Program-made: the position numbers and the translations under genes
In this document: piece after piece, positions 8,901-19,193 of the stretch
Layout of the letters: every line of letters starts with the position of its first letter
Position numbering within the stretch: the stretch's first letter is position 1
Source of the DNA: Gammaproteobacteria bacterium
Lineage (GTDB): Bacteria > Pseudomonadota > Gammaproteobacteria > Ga0077554 > Ga007554
DNA length: 64,000 nucleotides
Assembly (NCBI GenBank): GCA_040183005.1
Contig: JAMPIW010000002.1
Span: 1-64,000 of the forward strand
Direction of reading: 5' to 3'
The notes under the pieces: generated by a model
The model's database searches: none
Seen by the model: only the letters and a program-made list of their open reading frames with translations
What the model was told of the DNA's origin: nothing

Positions 8901-9587
8901 TCAAGAAGACTCGCCCCGCCATAAATCCATGAGCTGTTGTACGACCGCATCAATGCCAATACCCGTCGTATCGACAACAATAGCGTCGTCAGCCGCCTTC
9001 ATGGGAGCGAAGCTGCGCGTGCTGTCACGCACGTCACGTTCGGCAATCTCTTTTAGAAGATTGCCAAGATTAACATCCAAACCTTTATCTTTCAACTGTT
9101 TATACCGGCGTGTTGCGCGCTCTTCGGCGCTCGCCGTAAGAAAGACCTTGAGTTGGGCGTCCGGAAAAACCACCGTACCCATATCGCGCCCATCCGCCAC
9201 CAGCCCAGGCGGCTCAAGAAAGGCGCGCTGGCGATCCAGCAGGGCAAAGCGCACACCAGGCAGCGCGGCCACACGGGAGGCATCGTTGCCACATTCCTCG
9301 CTACGCAAGGCGTCGGTAACCTCCTCCCCCTCCAGGATAACCCGGATTTGCACTTCCTCGTCGGTATCGAACTGCACATCAAGATGCGCCGCCAGGGTTT
9401 CCAAGGCAGGCTCGTTATCCAACGCGATGGCATGGCGCTGGGCGGCCAGACCGACAAGACGGTAAAGAGAACCACTATCGAGAAAGTGCCAGCCCAGCTT
9501 TTTGGCCAGGATGCGGCTCACCGTCCCTTTGCCGGAGCCGCCGGGACCGTCGATAGTAATTACTGGCGGGGGAGTTTTGGGCATCAT
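8901..9587 (-). CDS. cmk: Cytidylate kinase
   Basis: Cmk phosphorylates CMP and dCMP using ATP. The 228-residue protein starts with a P-loop, G-P-G-G-S-G-K-G-T near residue 14, and has the [11 protein letters not shown] motif near 135 and the R-R-Y-K-Q-L lid region near 161, all characteristic of bacterial CMP kinases. Its ATG overlaps the end of aroA by four bases (ATGA), so it is translationally coupled to aroA. The aroA-cmk-rpsA order is conserved in gammaproteobacteria. Confidence 0.97.
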   Translation of the reverse strand: MMPKTPPPVITIDGPGGSGKGTVSRILAKKLGWHFLDSGSLYRLVGLAAQRHAIALDNEPALETLAAHLDVQFDTDEEVQIRVILEGEEVTDALRSEECGNDASRVAALPGVRFALLDRQRAFLEPPGLVADGRDMGTVVFPDAQLKVFLTASAEERATRRYKQLKDKGLDVNLGNLLKEIAERDVRDSTRSFAPMKAADDAIVVDTTGIGIDAVVQQLMDLWRGESS

Positions 9588-10915
9588 GGCTGGCGATTAT
9601 CTCCGACGACACCCAGACCGGCGGCGCGCGCCAGATCGACGAAGCCGGGGAACGAGGTGCCGACATTGGCGCAATCATCAATCATGATCGGACCAGTGGC
9701 GCGCAATGCCGCCATGGCGAAGGCCATGGCAATGCGATGATCGCCGTGGCTGTTGATGCGGCCGCCGCTCAGACCGCCGCCGCGGATCACCATGCCATCG
9801 GGCGTGGGTCGGGCATCAACCCCCAGCGCCACAAGACCGTCGGCCATCACCTGGATACGATCGCTCTCCTTGACGCGCAGCTCTTCCGCGCCGCTGAGCA
9901 CCGTCTCACCCTCTGCGCAGGCCGCTGCTATAAACAGCGCGGGGAATTCGTCTATCGCCAATGGCACTTGATCGCGCGGGATGGTTATCCCGCGCAGATG
10001 GCTGGAACGCACCCGGATATCGGCGACCGGCTCGCCGCCCGATTGGCGCAGATGGCTTATTTCGATACTCGCACCCATCAGGCGCAAGATGTTTATAACA
10101 CCGACGCGCGTCGGATTGATTCCGACATGCTCCAGGGTCAAGTCCGAACCCTCGGCGATGGCCGCACCCACCATGAAAAACGCCGCCGATGAGATATCGG
10201 CAGGCACATCAATCGAGGTCGCGATGAGTTTTCCGCCGCTGCCACCCACACATATTTTCCCGTTTTTGCATTCAACGGGATAACCGAACCCCATCAACAT
10301 GCGCTCGGTATGATCCCGCGTGGGTGCCGGCTCGGTCACGCTAGTGACCCCTTCAGCATAGAGGCCGGCGAGCAACAGGCAGGACTTGACCTGCGCGCTG
10401 GCCACCGGCATCACATAATCTATGCCCTTGAGATGCGCACCGCCCCAAACGTGCAACGGTGGCGTACCTTTTTCGCTGGTCTCGATGCGCGCCCCCATCA
10501 GGCTTAATGGGTCGGCGACACGCTTCATGGGACGGCGCGACAGGGATTCATCGCCGGTCATCACCACATCGAACGGCTGGGCCGCCAGCAGCCCCGCCAG
10601 CAGGCGCATGGAGGTACCGGAATTGCCGAGATAGAGCGGACCCGCCGGAGCCTTCAAGCCGTGGAGGCCGACACCGTGAACAGTGACGTGTCCATCATGG
10701 GGACCTTCAATATTTACACCCATCTCACGAAAGGCATTGAGCGTCGCCAGGCTATCATCGCCTTGCAGAAAACCAGTGATCTCGGTCGTGCCTTCGGCCA
10801 GCGCACCCAGCATAATGGAGCGGTGAGAGATCGACTTATCACCTGGGACGCGCAGACGGCCCTGCAGGTGCCCGCCGGGTGCAACAAAAAACGTGTTTGG
10901 ATGCGGTGCGCTCAT
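9584..10915 (-). CDS. aroA: 3-phosphoshikimate 1-carboxyvinyltransferase (EPSP synthase)
   Basis: AroA transfers enolpyruvate from PEP to shikimate-3-phosphate, the sixth shikimate step. In 443 residues it shows the substrate-binding P-G-D-K-S-I-S-H-R near residue 24, [10 protein letters not shown] near 96, and the C-terminal D-H-R-I-A-M-A-F-A motif near 397. The internal G-N-S-G-T-S-M form resembles class II EPSP synthases rather than the E. coli-type G-N-A-G-T-A-M. It sits between tyrA and cmk and overlaps cmk by four bases. Confidence 0.97.
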   Translation of the reverse strand: MSAPHPNTFFVAPGGHLQGRLRVPGDKSISHRSIMLGALAEGTTEITGFLQGDDSLATLNAFREMGVNIEGPHDGHVTVHGVGLHGLKAPAGPLYLGNSGTSMRLLAGLLAAQPFDVVMTGDESLSRRPMKRVADPLSLMGARIETSEKGTPPLHVWGGAHLKGIDYVMPVASAQVKSCLLLAGLYAEGVTSVTEPAPTRDHTERMLMGFGYPVECKNGKICVGGSGGKLIATSIDVPADISSAAFFMVGAAIAEGSDLTLEHVGINPTRVGVINILRLMGASIEISHLRQSGGEPVADIRVRSSHLRGITIPRDQVPLAIDEFPALFIAAACAEGETVLSGAEELRVKESDRIQVMADGLVALGVDARPTPDGMVIRGGGLSGGRINSHGDHRIAMAFAMAALRATGPIMIDDCANVGTSFPGFVDLARAAGLGVVGDNRQP

Positions 10916-11040
10916 TTGATTCCAATTATGTTAATCACCATACAAGGGGACAATGGGTGGCAATGTCACGGAGGACAAGGAGAATGCTTTTTCAGGAGTC
11001 CAAAGATTCGATCATGGCGGAAGTAAAGTGGTAAATCCTA

Positions 11041-11916
11041 TCAACCATTGTTCTCTTGCCGGCAAAACCGGTCGCGCGCCGTTTTGGCGCGGTCAAACGT
11101 GACCAAGATCCGTTCGCTGTCGCCTGCACGAATCGCCTCGCCCAAAGAGGCGATATCCGCCATAAAACGCTCCAGCACAGACAACACTGCCGCCCGATTC
11201 GCCAGGCAGATGTCGCGCCACATCGCCGGATCACTGGAGGCGATACGCGTAAAATCGCGGAATCCGCCGGCGGCGAAACGGAATATCTCCTCGCTCTCAT
11301 CCATGCGCACCAATGTATCGACCAGTGCATAGGCCAGCAGATGCGGCAGATGGCTGGTCGCCGCCAGCACTTCGTCGTGATGCTCAACGCCCATTTCCAC
11401 CACTTCGGCGCCGGTATGCTGCCACAATACACGCACGCTTGCCAGTGCTTCCGGCTGGGTGTGGGGCAAAGGTGTGAGTATCACACGTCGCCCTTCGAAA
11501 AGGCCGGTGAACGACGCCTCAACACCGCTCTTTTCAGTGCCGGCAATAGGATGGCCTGGCACGAATGTCGGCGGGACTTCGCCGAAAACAGCGCGGGCGG
11601 CATCCACGACACTGCCCTTGGCGCTACCCACATCAGTAATGATGGTATCCGGACGGATATGCCCGGCGATTTGCCGGAACACCGCCTCCATCGCCCCCAA
11701 CGGCACCGCCACAACAACCATGTCGGCATCATGCACCGCAGCGGCGATATCGATCTCATACCTGTCGATAACACCCAGCTCCAGCGCCTTGCGTAGCTGA
11801 GCCTCATCACGCCCGCCGCCGACGATTTCCCGGCACACCCCCGCCCGCTTTACAGATCGCGCCAGCGAACCGCCGATCAGACCGACACCGATGATCGCAA
11901 GGCGTTTGATCATCAT
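11041..11916 (-). CDS. tyrA: Prephenate / arogenate dehydrogenase
   Basis: About 291 residues from the ATG pair at 11916/11913. An NAD(P)-binding Rossmann motif, I-I-G-V-G-L-I-G-G-S-L-A, opens the protein. The family H-P-I-A-G-T-E-K-S-G motif near residue 120 supplies the catalytic histidine, and A-T-S-H-L-P-H-L-L near 190 is also typical. The enzyme oxidatively decarboxylates prephenate or arogenate on the route to tyrosine. A GTG at 11934 gives a longer N-terminus but no family match. It is a stand-alone dehydrogenase with neither a chorismate mutase nor a fused AroA domain. It lies between the DAHP synthase gene and aroA. Confidence 0.95.
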   Translation of the reverse strand: MMIKRLAIIGVGLIGGSLARSVKRAGVCREIVGGGRDEAQLRKALELGVIDRYEIDIAAAVHDADMVVVAVPLGAMEAVFRQIAGHIRPDTIITDVGSAKGSVVDAARAVFGEVPPTFVPGHPIAGTEKSGVEASFTGLFEGRRVILTPLPHTQPEALASVRVLWQHTGAEVVEMGVEHHDEVLAATSHLPHLLAYALVDTLVRMDESEEIFRFAAGGFRDFTRIASSDPAMWRDICLANRAAVLSVLERFMADIASLGEAIRAGDSERILVTFDRAKTARDRFCRQENNG

Positions 11917-11975
11917 TTTTGCCACATGGACCACGCAGGTTTAAACATCAAGAATATCCTCCGTGTTCTCCGTGA

Positions 11976-12992
11976 CTACAAATCCCGCCCTATCACCTGC
12001 GCGATGCCGCGCAGTTCGCCCATCAATTGCATCAGTTGTGGCGGGCTAAGAGCCTGATCGGCATCGCACCAGGCCTCGGCGGGCATGGGGTGCATCTCCA
12101 CCAGCAGTCCATCGGCGCCTGCCGCGATTGCGGCGCGCGACAACGCGGGCACCATCCACGCCTTGCCACCGGCATGACTGGGATCAATGATCACCGGCAG
12201 ATGGGTCTCACGCTTGAGTACCGGGATAGCGGTGACATCGAGCATGTTGCGGTAATAGGTCTCGAAGCTGCGCACGCCGCGCTCGCAGAAGATGATATTG
12301 TGATTGCCGCCCGCAGCAATGTATTCCGCCGCCATCAGCCACTCGGAGATTGTCGCCGACATGCCACGCTTGAGGATCACCGGGGTCTGGATGCGGCCTA
12401 CCTCCTTGAGTAGGTCGAAATTCTGCATATTGCGCGTGCCGATCTGGATCACATCCACCTTGTGTTCGAGAAAGGTGTCGAGCATGCGCACATCCATCAG
12501 CTCGGTGACTATCGGCAGGTTGTGCCGATCCGCCGCGCGCCGGAACATATCCAACCCCTCGACGCCCGCCCCCTGAAAGGCATAAGGGCTGGTGCGCGGC
12601 TTGAACGCACCACCACGCATCAGACGGCAACCTGCGGCAACGACACTTTGCGCTGCGCTGTCCATCTGCGACTGGGTTTCCACCGAACAAGGTCCGGCGA
12701 TGATCTGCACCGTATTGCCGCCGAGCTTGATGCCGCCAATGTCGATAACGCTGTCTTCCGGGTGGGATTCGCGCGACACGATCTTGTACGGCTTCATCAC
12801 GCGAATGACATTTTCCACGCCACCCAGCGCTTGCAAGGCCTCCATGTCCACCTTGCGCTCATCGCCGATGGCGCCGATCACGGTGCGCTCGATGCCGCGT
12901 GACACATTGGAACCCATACCCATGGACTCCAGCTTTTTCTCCACCGCCCGGATTTCCTCATCGGCGACATGGGACTTCATAATAATGATCAT
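11976..12992 (-). CDS. DAHP synthase, type I-beta with N-terminal ferredoxin-like domain
   Basis: 338 residues. Residues 1-70 form the small ferredoxin-like regulatory domain, and the rest is the TIM barrel of the AroF/KdsA group: I-A-G-P-C-S-V-E near 99, R-G-G-A-F-K-P-R-T-S-P-Y near 126, C-E-R-G near 240 and D-P-S-H-A-G-G near 270. It condenses PEP and erythrose-4-phosphate in the first shikimate step. This subtype, well studied in Thermotoga, uses the N-terminal domain for feedback inhibition by aromatic amino acids; that role is inferred here. It lies between pheA and tyrA, so the locus pairs the entry step with both terminal branches. Confidence 0.95.
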   Translation of the reverse strand: MIIIMKSHVADEEIRAVEKKLESMGMGSNVSRGIERTVIGAIGDERKVDMEALQALGGVENVIRVMKPYKIVSRESHPEDSVIDIGGIKLGGNTVQIIAGPCSVETQSQMDSAAQSVVAAGCRLMRGGAFKPRTSPYAFQGAGVEGLDMFRRAADRHNLPIVTELMDVRMLDTFLEHKVDVIQIGTRNMQNFDLLKEVGRIQTPVILKRGMSATISEWLMAAEYIAAGGNHNIIFCERGVRSFETYYRNMLDVTAIPVLKRETHLPVIIDPSHAGGKAWMVPALSRAAIAAGADGLLVEMHPMPAEAWCDADQALSPPQLMQLMGELRGIAQVIGRDL

Positions 12993-13017
12993 TGTCTCGA
13001 TTTAACCTCTTAAACAT

Positions 13018-13075
13018 GTAGGGTGCGTCCCACGCACCGCATCAACAATGTAATGGTGCGCACAGCGCACCCTAC
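13018..13075. repeat. 58-bp palindromic intergenic repeat (GTAGGGTGCG type)
   Basis: Terminal GTAGGGTGCG (13018-13027) and CGCACCCTAC (13066-13075) are perfect inverse repeats. The inner parts of the arms also pair imperfectly, so about 21 bases on each side can form a stem. It fills most of the gap between pheA and the DAHP synthase gene. Similar GTGGG-type palindromes occur in many proteobacterial intergenic regions. Confidence 0.7.
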
Positions 13076-13078
13076 GAT

Positions 13079-14170
13079 TCAAAGCACCGCGCCTGGATAA
13101 GAACCCAGCACTTTCATCATTGCCGCCTCATCACCCAGCTCCTGCAGCGCCTTGGCCACGCCAGGATCCTGGCTATGGCCTTCGATATCAATAAAAAACA
13201 CATAGTCCCACATGCCGCGCCGGGACGGGCGTGACTCGATGCGCGTCATGGATATGCCATGACGGAAGAGCGGCTCAAGCAGACGATGTAAAGCCCCTGG
13301 ACGATTACGTGCCGAGAGCAGCAATGACGTTTTGTCATTACCGCTGGGCGGCGGCGATTTCGTGCCGATCACCAGAAAGCGCGTAGTGTTGTCCGGCTCA
13401 TCCTCGATATTGGCCGCCAAAATATTGAGTCCATAGATCTCCGCCGCCGTGGCGCCTGCGATGGCCACTGCCCCCGCATCCTGGGCGGCGCGGCGCGCGG
13501 CCTCCGCATTGCTGCTCACGGTCACATGCTCCACGCCGGCAAGATGCTCTTCGATCCATCCGCGACACTGGGCCAAGGCCTGCTGATGCACATACAAACG
13601 GCTAACGCCATTGCCAACGCTATTGATGCCATCCATCTTGCCCAGCAGGTTATGATGAATGCGCAGCTCCACCTCGCCACAGACCCTGAGCGGTGAGCTG
13701 ATGAACATATCGAGGGTATGATTGACCACGCCCTCCGTGGAATTTTCCACCGGCACAACGCCATAATGCGACGCCCCCGCCTCGACATCGCGGAACACCT
13801 CGTCAATGGCGCCATGCGACACGGTACGTACCGAATGGCCAAAATGTTTGAGGGCGGCAGCCTGGGTAAAAGTGCCTTCCGGGCCGAGAAAGGCTATTTT
13901 CATAGGCTGTTCCAAGGCCAGGCAAGCTGACATGATCTCGCGGAACAAGCGCGCCATTTCCTCGCCGCTCAACGGGCCGGTGTTGCGCGCCAACACATTA
14001 CGCAACACCTGCGCCTCGCGCTCAGGGCGGTAGTAGTCAGCGGCCTCGCCACCCAGTTTAACCTTGGCGACTTCCTGGGCGCACGCGGCACGCTCATTGA
14101 TCAATATCTGAATTTGCTCATCCAGATGGTCAATGCGTGCGCGAATAGCTTGTAGTGCGTTGTTGGTCAT
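13079..14170 (-). CDS. pheA: Bifunctional chorismate mutase / prephenate dehydratase
   Basis: 363 residues in three parts: an AroQ-type chorismate mutase helix bundle (1-90; I-R-A-R-I-D-H-L-D-E-Q-I...Y-R-P-E-R-E), prephenate dehydratase (about 95-275; F-L-G-P-E-G-T-F-T-Q, then N-T-T-R-F-L-V-I near 270), and an ACT domain with the phenylalanine-binding E-S-R-P-S-R region near 316. It makes phenylpyruvate from chorismate and is normally feedback-inhibited by phenylalanine. The ATG at 14170 (MTNNALQ...) is preferred over an upstream frame opening at 14209. The gene lies between serA and the DAHP synthase gene. Confidence 0.97.
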   Translation of the reverse strand: MTNNALQAIRARIDHLDEQIQILINERAACAQEVAKVKLGGEAADYYRPEREAQVLRNVLARNTGPLSGEEMARLFREIMSACLALEQPMKIAFLGPEGTFTQAAALKHFGHSVRTVSHGAIDEVFRDVEAGASHYGVVPVENSTEGVVNHTLDMFISSPLRVCGEVELRIHHNLLGKMDGINSVGNGVSRLYVHQQALAQCRGWIEEHLAGVEHVTVSSNAEAARRAAQDAGAVAIAGATAAEIYGLNILAANIEDEPDNTTRFLVIGTKSPPPSGNDKTSLLLSARNRPGALHRLLEPLFRHGISMTRIESRPSRRGMWDYVFFIDIEGHSQDPGVAKALQELGDEAAMMKVLGSYPGAVL

Positions 14171-14245
14171 AGTAAATTTTGCGTAACACACCAAGCGTGC
14201 GAAACACACAATCCGTTACTTTAATGAGTGCCTAATGGCACGGCT

Positions 14246-14285
14246 GGTGGGTTACGGCACAAAAAACGCGCCTAACCCACCCTAC
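14246..14285. repeat. Palindromic intergenic repeat (GGTGGGTTA type)
   Basis: GGTGGGTTA (14246-14254) is the perfect inverse of TAACCCACC (14273-14281), separated by about 18 bases. This GTGGGTTACGG...TAACCCACCCTAC form is a common proteobacterial palindromic unit. It occupies the serA-pheA gap and differs from the repeat at 13018-13075. Confidence 0.65.
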
Positions 14286-14290
14286 ATCGA

Positions 14291-15454
14291 CTATAAAACC
14301 CGCACCGCCAGAACACCCTCAATGGCGGCGAGTTCCCGGATCACGGATTCGGGGATAGGCGTCTCCACGTCGGCCAAAGTATAGGCCAGATTGCCTTTGG
14401 ATTTGTTGAGCAGATCGACAATATTCAACCCGGCCTTGGCCATGGCGGTGGAGATCTGCCCTACCATGTTGGGGACGTTGGCGTTGGCGATACCGACCCG
14501 GTAGCCTTCGGTACGCGGCATAACCACTTCAGGGAAGTTCACGGAGTTGGTGATGTTGCCGTTTTCCAGGAAATCACTCACCTGGTCCGCCACCATCACC
14601 GCACAATTATCTTCCGCCTCCTCGGTAGATGCGCCGAGGTGTGGCAGGGTAATCACGCGTGGGTGGTTTTTGAGCAGATTGCCAGGGAAGTCACACACGT
14701 AGCTATAGATTTTGCCGGCGTTGATCGCCTCTACCAGCGCCACATCATCAACGATACCGCTGCGCGAAAAGTTGAGCACCACGGCCCTCTTTTTCATGAG
14801 TTTGATGCGCTCGGCGCTAAGCATGTTGCGCGTGGCATCCATCAGCGGTATGTGGAACGTGACGAAATCAACCTTGGACAGCAAATCATCGACGCTGGCG
14901 GCCTGTTGCACGTCGGAAGACAGCTTCCAGGCGGCCTGCACGGTGATCGCCGGGTCAAAGCCGATCACCTTCATGCCCAGCTTGATGGCAAGATTCGCCA
15001 CACGGACGCCGATAGCACCCAAGCCGATCACGCCCAAGGTGCGGCCCGGAAGCTCGTAACCGACGAAATCTTTTTTGCCTGCCTCGACCTGCTTGTCGAT
15101 ACTGGCGTCGTCGCCCTCGACATGGCGCGCGAAATCCCACGCTTGGCAGATGTTGCGGTAGGCCAGCAACATACCCGCAAGCACCAATTCCGCCACCGCA
15201 TTGGCGTTGGCGCCCGGCGCATTGAACACCGGAATGCCGAGTGCGCTCAACTTGTCCACGGGTATATTGTTGACGCCCGCACCGGCCCGGCCCACCGCCT
15301 TCACCGATGGGGCGATCGGGTAATCGTGCATTTTGAACGAGCGCAGCAGGATCGCGTCGGGGTGCTGAATTTCGGAAGCAACCTCATACCTGTTGCGCGG
15401 CAGCCGCTCCAGCCCTGCGGCAGAAATATTGTTCAACGTCAGTATTTTGAACAT
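14291..15454 (-). CDS. serA: D-3-phosphoglycerate dehydrogenase
   Basis: SerA starts serine synthesis by oxidising 3-phosphoglycerate with NAD. The 387 residues show the D-isomer 2-hydroxyacid dehydrogenase pattern: G-R-A-G-A-G-V-N-N-I-P-V near residue 54, the dinucleotide motif G-V-I-G-L-G-A-I-G near 139, catalytic R (N-F-S-R-S-G-I-V-D-D), E (E-A-I-N-A-G) and H (T-L-P-H-L-G-A-S-T) in the usual order, and a C-terminal ACT domain (about 320-387) that in relatives binds serine as inhibitor. AGGG precedes the ATG. It directly follows serC, so the two consecutive serine enzymes sit in one unit; serA at this point is not universal in the gyrA-serC-pheA cluster. Confidence 0.95.
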   Translation of the reverse strand: MFKILTLNNISAAGLERLPRNRYEVASEIQHPDAILLRSFKMHDYPIAPSVKAVGRAGAGVNNIPVDKLSALGIPVFNAPGANANAVAELVLAGMLLAYRNICQAWDFARHVEGDDASIDKQVEAGKKDFVGYELPGRTLGVIGLGAIGVRVANLAIKLGMKVIGFDPAITVQAAWKLSSDVQQAASVDDLLSKVDFVTFHIPLMDATRNMLSAERIKLMKKRAVVLNFSRSGIVDDVALVEAINAGKIYSYVCDFPGNLLKNHPRVITLPHLGASTEEAEDNCAVMVADQVSDFLENGNITNSVNFPEVVMPRTEGYRVGIANANVPNMVGQISTAMAKAGLNIVDLLNKSKGNLAYTLADVETPIPESVIRELAAIEGVLAVRVL

Positions 15455-15477
15455 TTTTTCGACCCTAATTTATCAGA

Positions 15478-16563
15478 CTATCCGTGGCGTTTCTCAAAAT
15501 CGGCCATGAAGGCAATCAGCGCATCCACACCTTCTTCCGGCATGGCATTGTAGATACTGGCGCGCATTCCGCCCACCGAGCGATGACCTGCCAGCGCCAC
15601 CAGGCCCACAGCCTCCGCCTCTTTGAGGAAGGTTTTGTCGAGATTGGCGTCGGCCAGGGTAAATGGCACGTTCATCCACGAACGGCAGGTCGGGTCCACC
15701 GGGTTGGCGTAGAAGGGAGATGTGTCGATAGCGGCATACAGCTTGTCCGCCTTGCGCTTATTGACTTCGGCCATCGCTTGCAAACCCCCGCCGCGCTTAA
15801 TCCAGTCGAATACCAGTCCGGCGCAGTACCAGCCGTAGGTCGGCGGGGTGTTATACATCGAGCCGTTATCGGCATGCGTCTTGTAATCCAACATGATGGG
15901 TGTACCGGCCATGGCCTGACCGATCAGGTCGTCGCGGACGATCACCACCGTCAGCCCCGCCGGGCCGATGTTCTTTTGCGCCCCGGCGTAGATAATGCCG
16001 AACTTGCTGACATCAATCGGGCGCGACAGTAACGTGGACGACATGTCTACCACCAGCGGCACGTCACCACCAACCTGCGGCACCCAATGGAATTCCACAC
16101 CGCCGATGGTCTCGTTCGGCGTGTAATGAACATAGGCGCTGGAGGCGTCAAGCTGCCACTGCGTTTGCGCAGGGATCGTCGAGTAGTTGCTCGCCTTTGA
16201 GGTGGCGGCGACGTTCACTTCACAGTAACGCTTCGCCTCGCCAATGGCCTTTTCCGACCACATGCCGGTATTGATATAATCCGCCTTGGTTTTGCCGCGC
16301 AGAAGGTTCATCGGCACCATCGCAAACTGACTGCTCGCCCCACCTTGCAGAAACAGCACCTTGTAGTTGGCGGGAACGGCCAGCAGCTCGCGCAGATCAG
16401 CCTCGGCCTGCTCTGCAATGGACACAAATTCCTTACCGCGGTGGCTCATTTCCATCACCGACATGCCCGATCCCTGCCAGTCGAGCATCTCGTCCCTGGC
16501 CTTCTCGAGAACTTCCTGTGGCATCACCGCCGGTCCGGCGCTGAAATTGTATATGCGTGACAT
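15478..16563 (-). CDS. serC: Phosphoserine aminotransferase
   Basis: SerC is a PLP enzyme converting 3-phosphohydroxypyruvate and glutamate to phosphoserine; it also acts in pyridoxal phosphate synthesis. The 361 residues include the N-terminal Y-N-F-S-A-G-P-A, the [10 protein letters not shown] phosphate site near 73, and the PLP-lysine motif [11 protein letters not shown] near 193. The ATG at 16563 is supported by AGAGGAG ten bases upstream; a TTG at 16572 would lie too close to that site. It lies just downstream of gyrA (23-base gap after the serC start). Confidence 0.97.
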   Translation of the reverse strand: MSRIYNFSAGPAVMPQEVLEKARDEMLDWQGSGMSVMEMSHRGKEFVSIAEQAEADLRELLAVPANYKVLFLQGGASSQFAMVPMNLLRGKTKADYINTGMWSEKAIGEAKRYCEVNVAATSKASNYSTIPAQTQWQLDASSAYVHYTPNETIGGVEFHWVPQVGGDVPLVVDMSSTLLSRPIDVSKFGIIYAGAQKNIGPAGLTVVIVRDDLIGQAMAGTPIMLDYKTHADNGSMYNTPPTYGWYCAGLVFDWIKRGGGLQAMAEVNKRKADKLYAAIDTSPFYANPVDPTCRSWMNVPFTLADANLDKTFLKEAEAVGLVALAGHRSVGGMRASIYNAMPEEGVDALIAFMADFEKRHG

Positions 16564-16595
16564 TGTGAACAAGCTCCTCTTGTTATGAGTGTTGA

Positions 16596-19193
16596 TTATT
16601 CCGACCCCTGGTCCTCGACCTCTGGCGACTGCTCCGCCTGATCCCCGGCCTCGCCTCCTTCATCCGCAAGGCTTTCAACCCTCTCAACGACAACCAGCTT
16701 CTCGCCCTTGCCAAGGCTGATCAACTTGACGCCCTGGGTATTGCGTCCCAGCACCGACACTTCGCTCACGCGGGTACGCACCAGCGTGCCGCCGTCGCTG
16801 ATCAGCATGACTTCATCCTCATTGCCAACAAGCGCCGCGCCGATCACGGCGCCGTTACGCTCGCTGCTTTGGATCGAATTTACACCCTGGCCACCGCGGC
16901 CATGCACAGGGTAATCGCTGATCGGCGTGCGCTTGCCGTAGCCCCTTTCGGTGGCGGTGAGCACATCCCCCTCTCCGCCGGAAATAATCAGCGAAATCAC
17001 CTGGTGGCCCGGCGCCAGGGTGATGCCGCGCACACCGCGCGCGGTGCGGCCCATCGGGCGCACATTGTCTTCGCTGAAGCGCACTGCCTTGCCGCTGCTG
17101 GCGAACAACATCACGTCCTTCGTGCCGTCCGTGATATCCACGCCGACCAGGCGGTCATCGCCAAACAACTCCAGGGCGATAATGCCGCTGGTGCGCGGAC
17201 GTGAGAAATCCTCAAGCGGGGTCTTTTTCACGGTGCCACTGCTGGTTGCCATGAACACATACTTGTCTTTCTCATACTCGCGCACCGGCAGGATGGCGTT
17301 GATGCGCTCGCCTTCTTCCAGCGGCAGCAGGTTGACCATCGGCTTGCCGCGCGCGATACGGCTGGCCTGGGGAAGCTCGTAGACTTTCATCCAGTAGACC
17401 TTGCCACGGCTGGAGAAACATAGAATGGTGTCATGCGTGCTGGCAACGAACAGCTTGTCGATAACATCCTCTTCCTTCATGCTGGTGGCCGTCTTGCCTT
17501 TGCCGCCACGCTTTTGCGCGCGGTACATCGAGAGCGGCTGGGACTTGGCGTAACCGGCATGAGAAAGCGTAACCACCACGTCTTCCTCGGTGATCAGGTC
17601 TTCCAGGCTGAGATCCTGGTGAGTGGTGATGATTTCGGTACGACGCGCATCGCCGTATTGCTCGCGGATGGCGAGCAACTCGTCACGGATCACCTGCATC
17701 AGGCGCTCGGGGCTGCCCAAAATATCAAGCAGGTCATTAATTTTGATGAGTATTTCTTTATACTCACCCACTATCTTGTCCTGCTCCAGTCCGGTCAGGC
17801 GGTGCAGACGCAGATCTAGGATCGCCTGGGCCTGAACCTCGGACAGACGATAACCCGCCACATCCATGCCAAACTCCGGCGCCAGACCCTCGGGGCGAGA
17901 CACGGCAGCCCCGGAGCGCGACAGCATCTCCGTCACCAGTCCCGGCGCCCAAATGCGCTGCATCAGGCCAAGCCTGGCCTCGGCGGGGCTGGGTGCAGCC
18001 TTGATTAGCGCAATGATCTCGTCGATATTGGCCAGCGCAACCGCCAGCCCTTCCAGGATATGCGCGCGCTCTCGCGCCTTGCGCAACTCAAACAGGGTAC
18101 GGCGCGTCACCACTTCGCGTCGGTGGCGGATGAAGGCCTCAAGGATCTGCTTCAGGTTCAGCAGGCGTGGCTGCCCATCTATCAGGGCCACCATGTTGAT
18201 GCCGTAGACATTTTGCATCTGGGTCTGCTGCCACAGATTATTGAGCACCACCTCGGCCACTTCGCCACGGCGCAGCTCGATCACCATGCGCATGCCATCC
18301 TTGTCGGACTCATCGCGCAACTCGGTGATGCCCTCAAGCTTTTTCTCTTTCACGAGATCGGCGATTTTCTCCAGCAGCATCGCCTTGTTCACCTGATAGG
18401 GCAGCTCGGTGACGATAATGCTGTGCTTGCCGCTCTTGTCGTCAGTCTCAACATGGCTGCGTGCCCGCACATAAATGCGCCCGCGCCCGGTGTGGTAGGC
18501 GTCGACAATGCCGCGCGCGCCGTTAATAAAGGCGGCTGTGGGAAAATCCGGCCCGGGGATATATTCCATCAATCCAGCGATATCGATACTGGAGTCGTCA
18601 ATCAGCGCAATACAGGCGTTGACGACCTCAGTCAGATTGTGCGGCGGGATGTTGGTCGCCAGACCCACCGCGATACCCGCCGAACCATTGATAAGCAGGT
18701 TGGGGATACGAGCGGGGAAGACCCTGGGTTCGCGTTCGGATTCGTCATAATTGGGGACGAAATCGACGGTTTCTTTGTCGATATCGGCGAGCAGCTCATG
18801 CGCAATGCGCGACATGCGCACCTCGGTGTACCGCATCGCCGCCGGGGCGTCGCCATCTACCGAGCCGAAATTGCCCTGCCCATCGACCAGCATGTAACGC
18901 AGCGAAAATGGCTGGGCCATGCGCACGATAGTGTCATATACCGCAGTATCACCGTGCGGATGGTATTTACCGATGACATCACCCACTACACGGGCCGATT
19001 TCTTGTAGGATTTGTTCCAGTCGTTACCCAGCTCACGCATGGCAAACAGAACGCGCCGGTGCACCGGTTTGAGGCCATCGCGAACATCGGGCAACGCGCG
19101 CCCAACGATAACGCTCATGGCATATTCCATGTACGACTGCTTCATCTCCTCTTCAATATTGACGGGGAGAACTTCTTTGGCGAATTGATTCAT
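16596..19193 (-). CDS. gyrA: DNA gyrase subunit A
   Basis: GyrA is the breakage-rejoining subunit of gyrase, acting as A2B2 to introduce negative supercoils. The 865 residues contain the quinolone-resistance region [14 protein letters not shown] with the catalytic tyrosine in A-A-M-R-Y-T-E near 122, and C-terminal beta-pinwheel blades including the GyrA box R-G-G-K-G near 560. Position 83 (E. coli numbering) is threonine, as in pseudomonads, and position 87 aspartate. The ATG at 19193 (MNQFAKEV...) keeps the canonical N-terminus; an upstream in-frame extension to 19232 is unlike the family. The tail is acidic and glutamate/glutamine-rich. Confidence 0.98.
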   Translation of the reverse strand: MNQFAKEVLPVNIEEEMKQSYMEYAMSVIVGRALPDVRDGLKPVHRRVLFAMRELGNDWNKSYKKSARVVGDVIGKYHPHGDTAVYDTIVRMAQPFSLRYMLVDGQGNFGSVDGDAPAAMRYTEVRMSRIAHELLADIDKETVDFVPNYDESEREPRVFPARIPNLLINGSAGIAVGLATNIPPHNLTEVVNACIALIDDSSIDIAGLMEYIPGPDFPTAAFINGARGIVDAYHTGRGRIYVRARSHVETDDKSGKHSIIVTELPYQVNKAMLLEKIADLVKEKKLEGITELRDESDKDGMRMVIELRRGEVAEVVLNNLWQQTQMQNVYGINMVALIDGQPRLLNLKQILEAFIRHRREVVTRRTLFELRKARERAHILEGLAVALANIDEIIALIKAAPSPAEARLGLMQRIWAPGLVTEMLSRSGAAVSRPEGLAPEFGMDVAGYRLSEVQAQAILDLRLHRLTGLEQDKIVGEYKEILIKINDLLDILGSPERLMQVIRDELLAIREQYGDARRTEIITTHQDLSLEDLITEEDVVVTLSHAGYAKSQPLSMYRAQKRGGKGKTATSMKEEDVIDKLFVASTHDTILCFSSRGKVYWMKVYELPQASRIARGKPMVNLLPLEEGERINAILPVREYEKDKYVFMATSSGTVKKTPLEDFSRPRTSGIIALELFGDDRLVGVDITDGTKDVMLFASSGKAVRFSEDNVRPMGRTARGVRGITLAPGHQVISLIISGGEGDVLTATERGYGKRTPISDYPVHGRGGQGVNSIQSSERNGAVIGAALVGNEDEVMLISDGGTLVRTRVSEVSVLGRNTQGVKLISLGKGEKLVVVERVESLADEGGEAGDQAEQSPEVEDQGSE

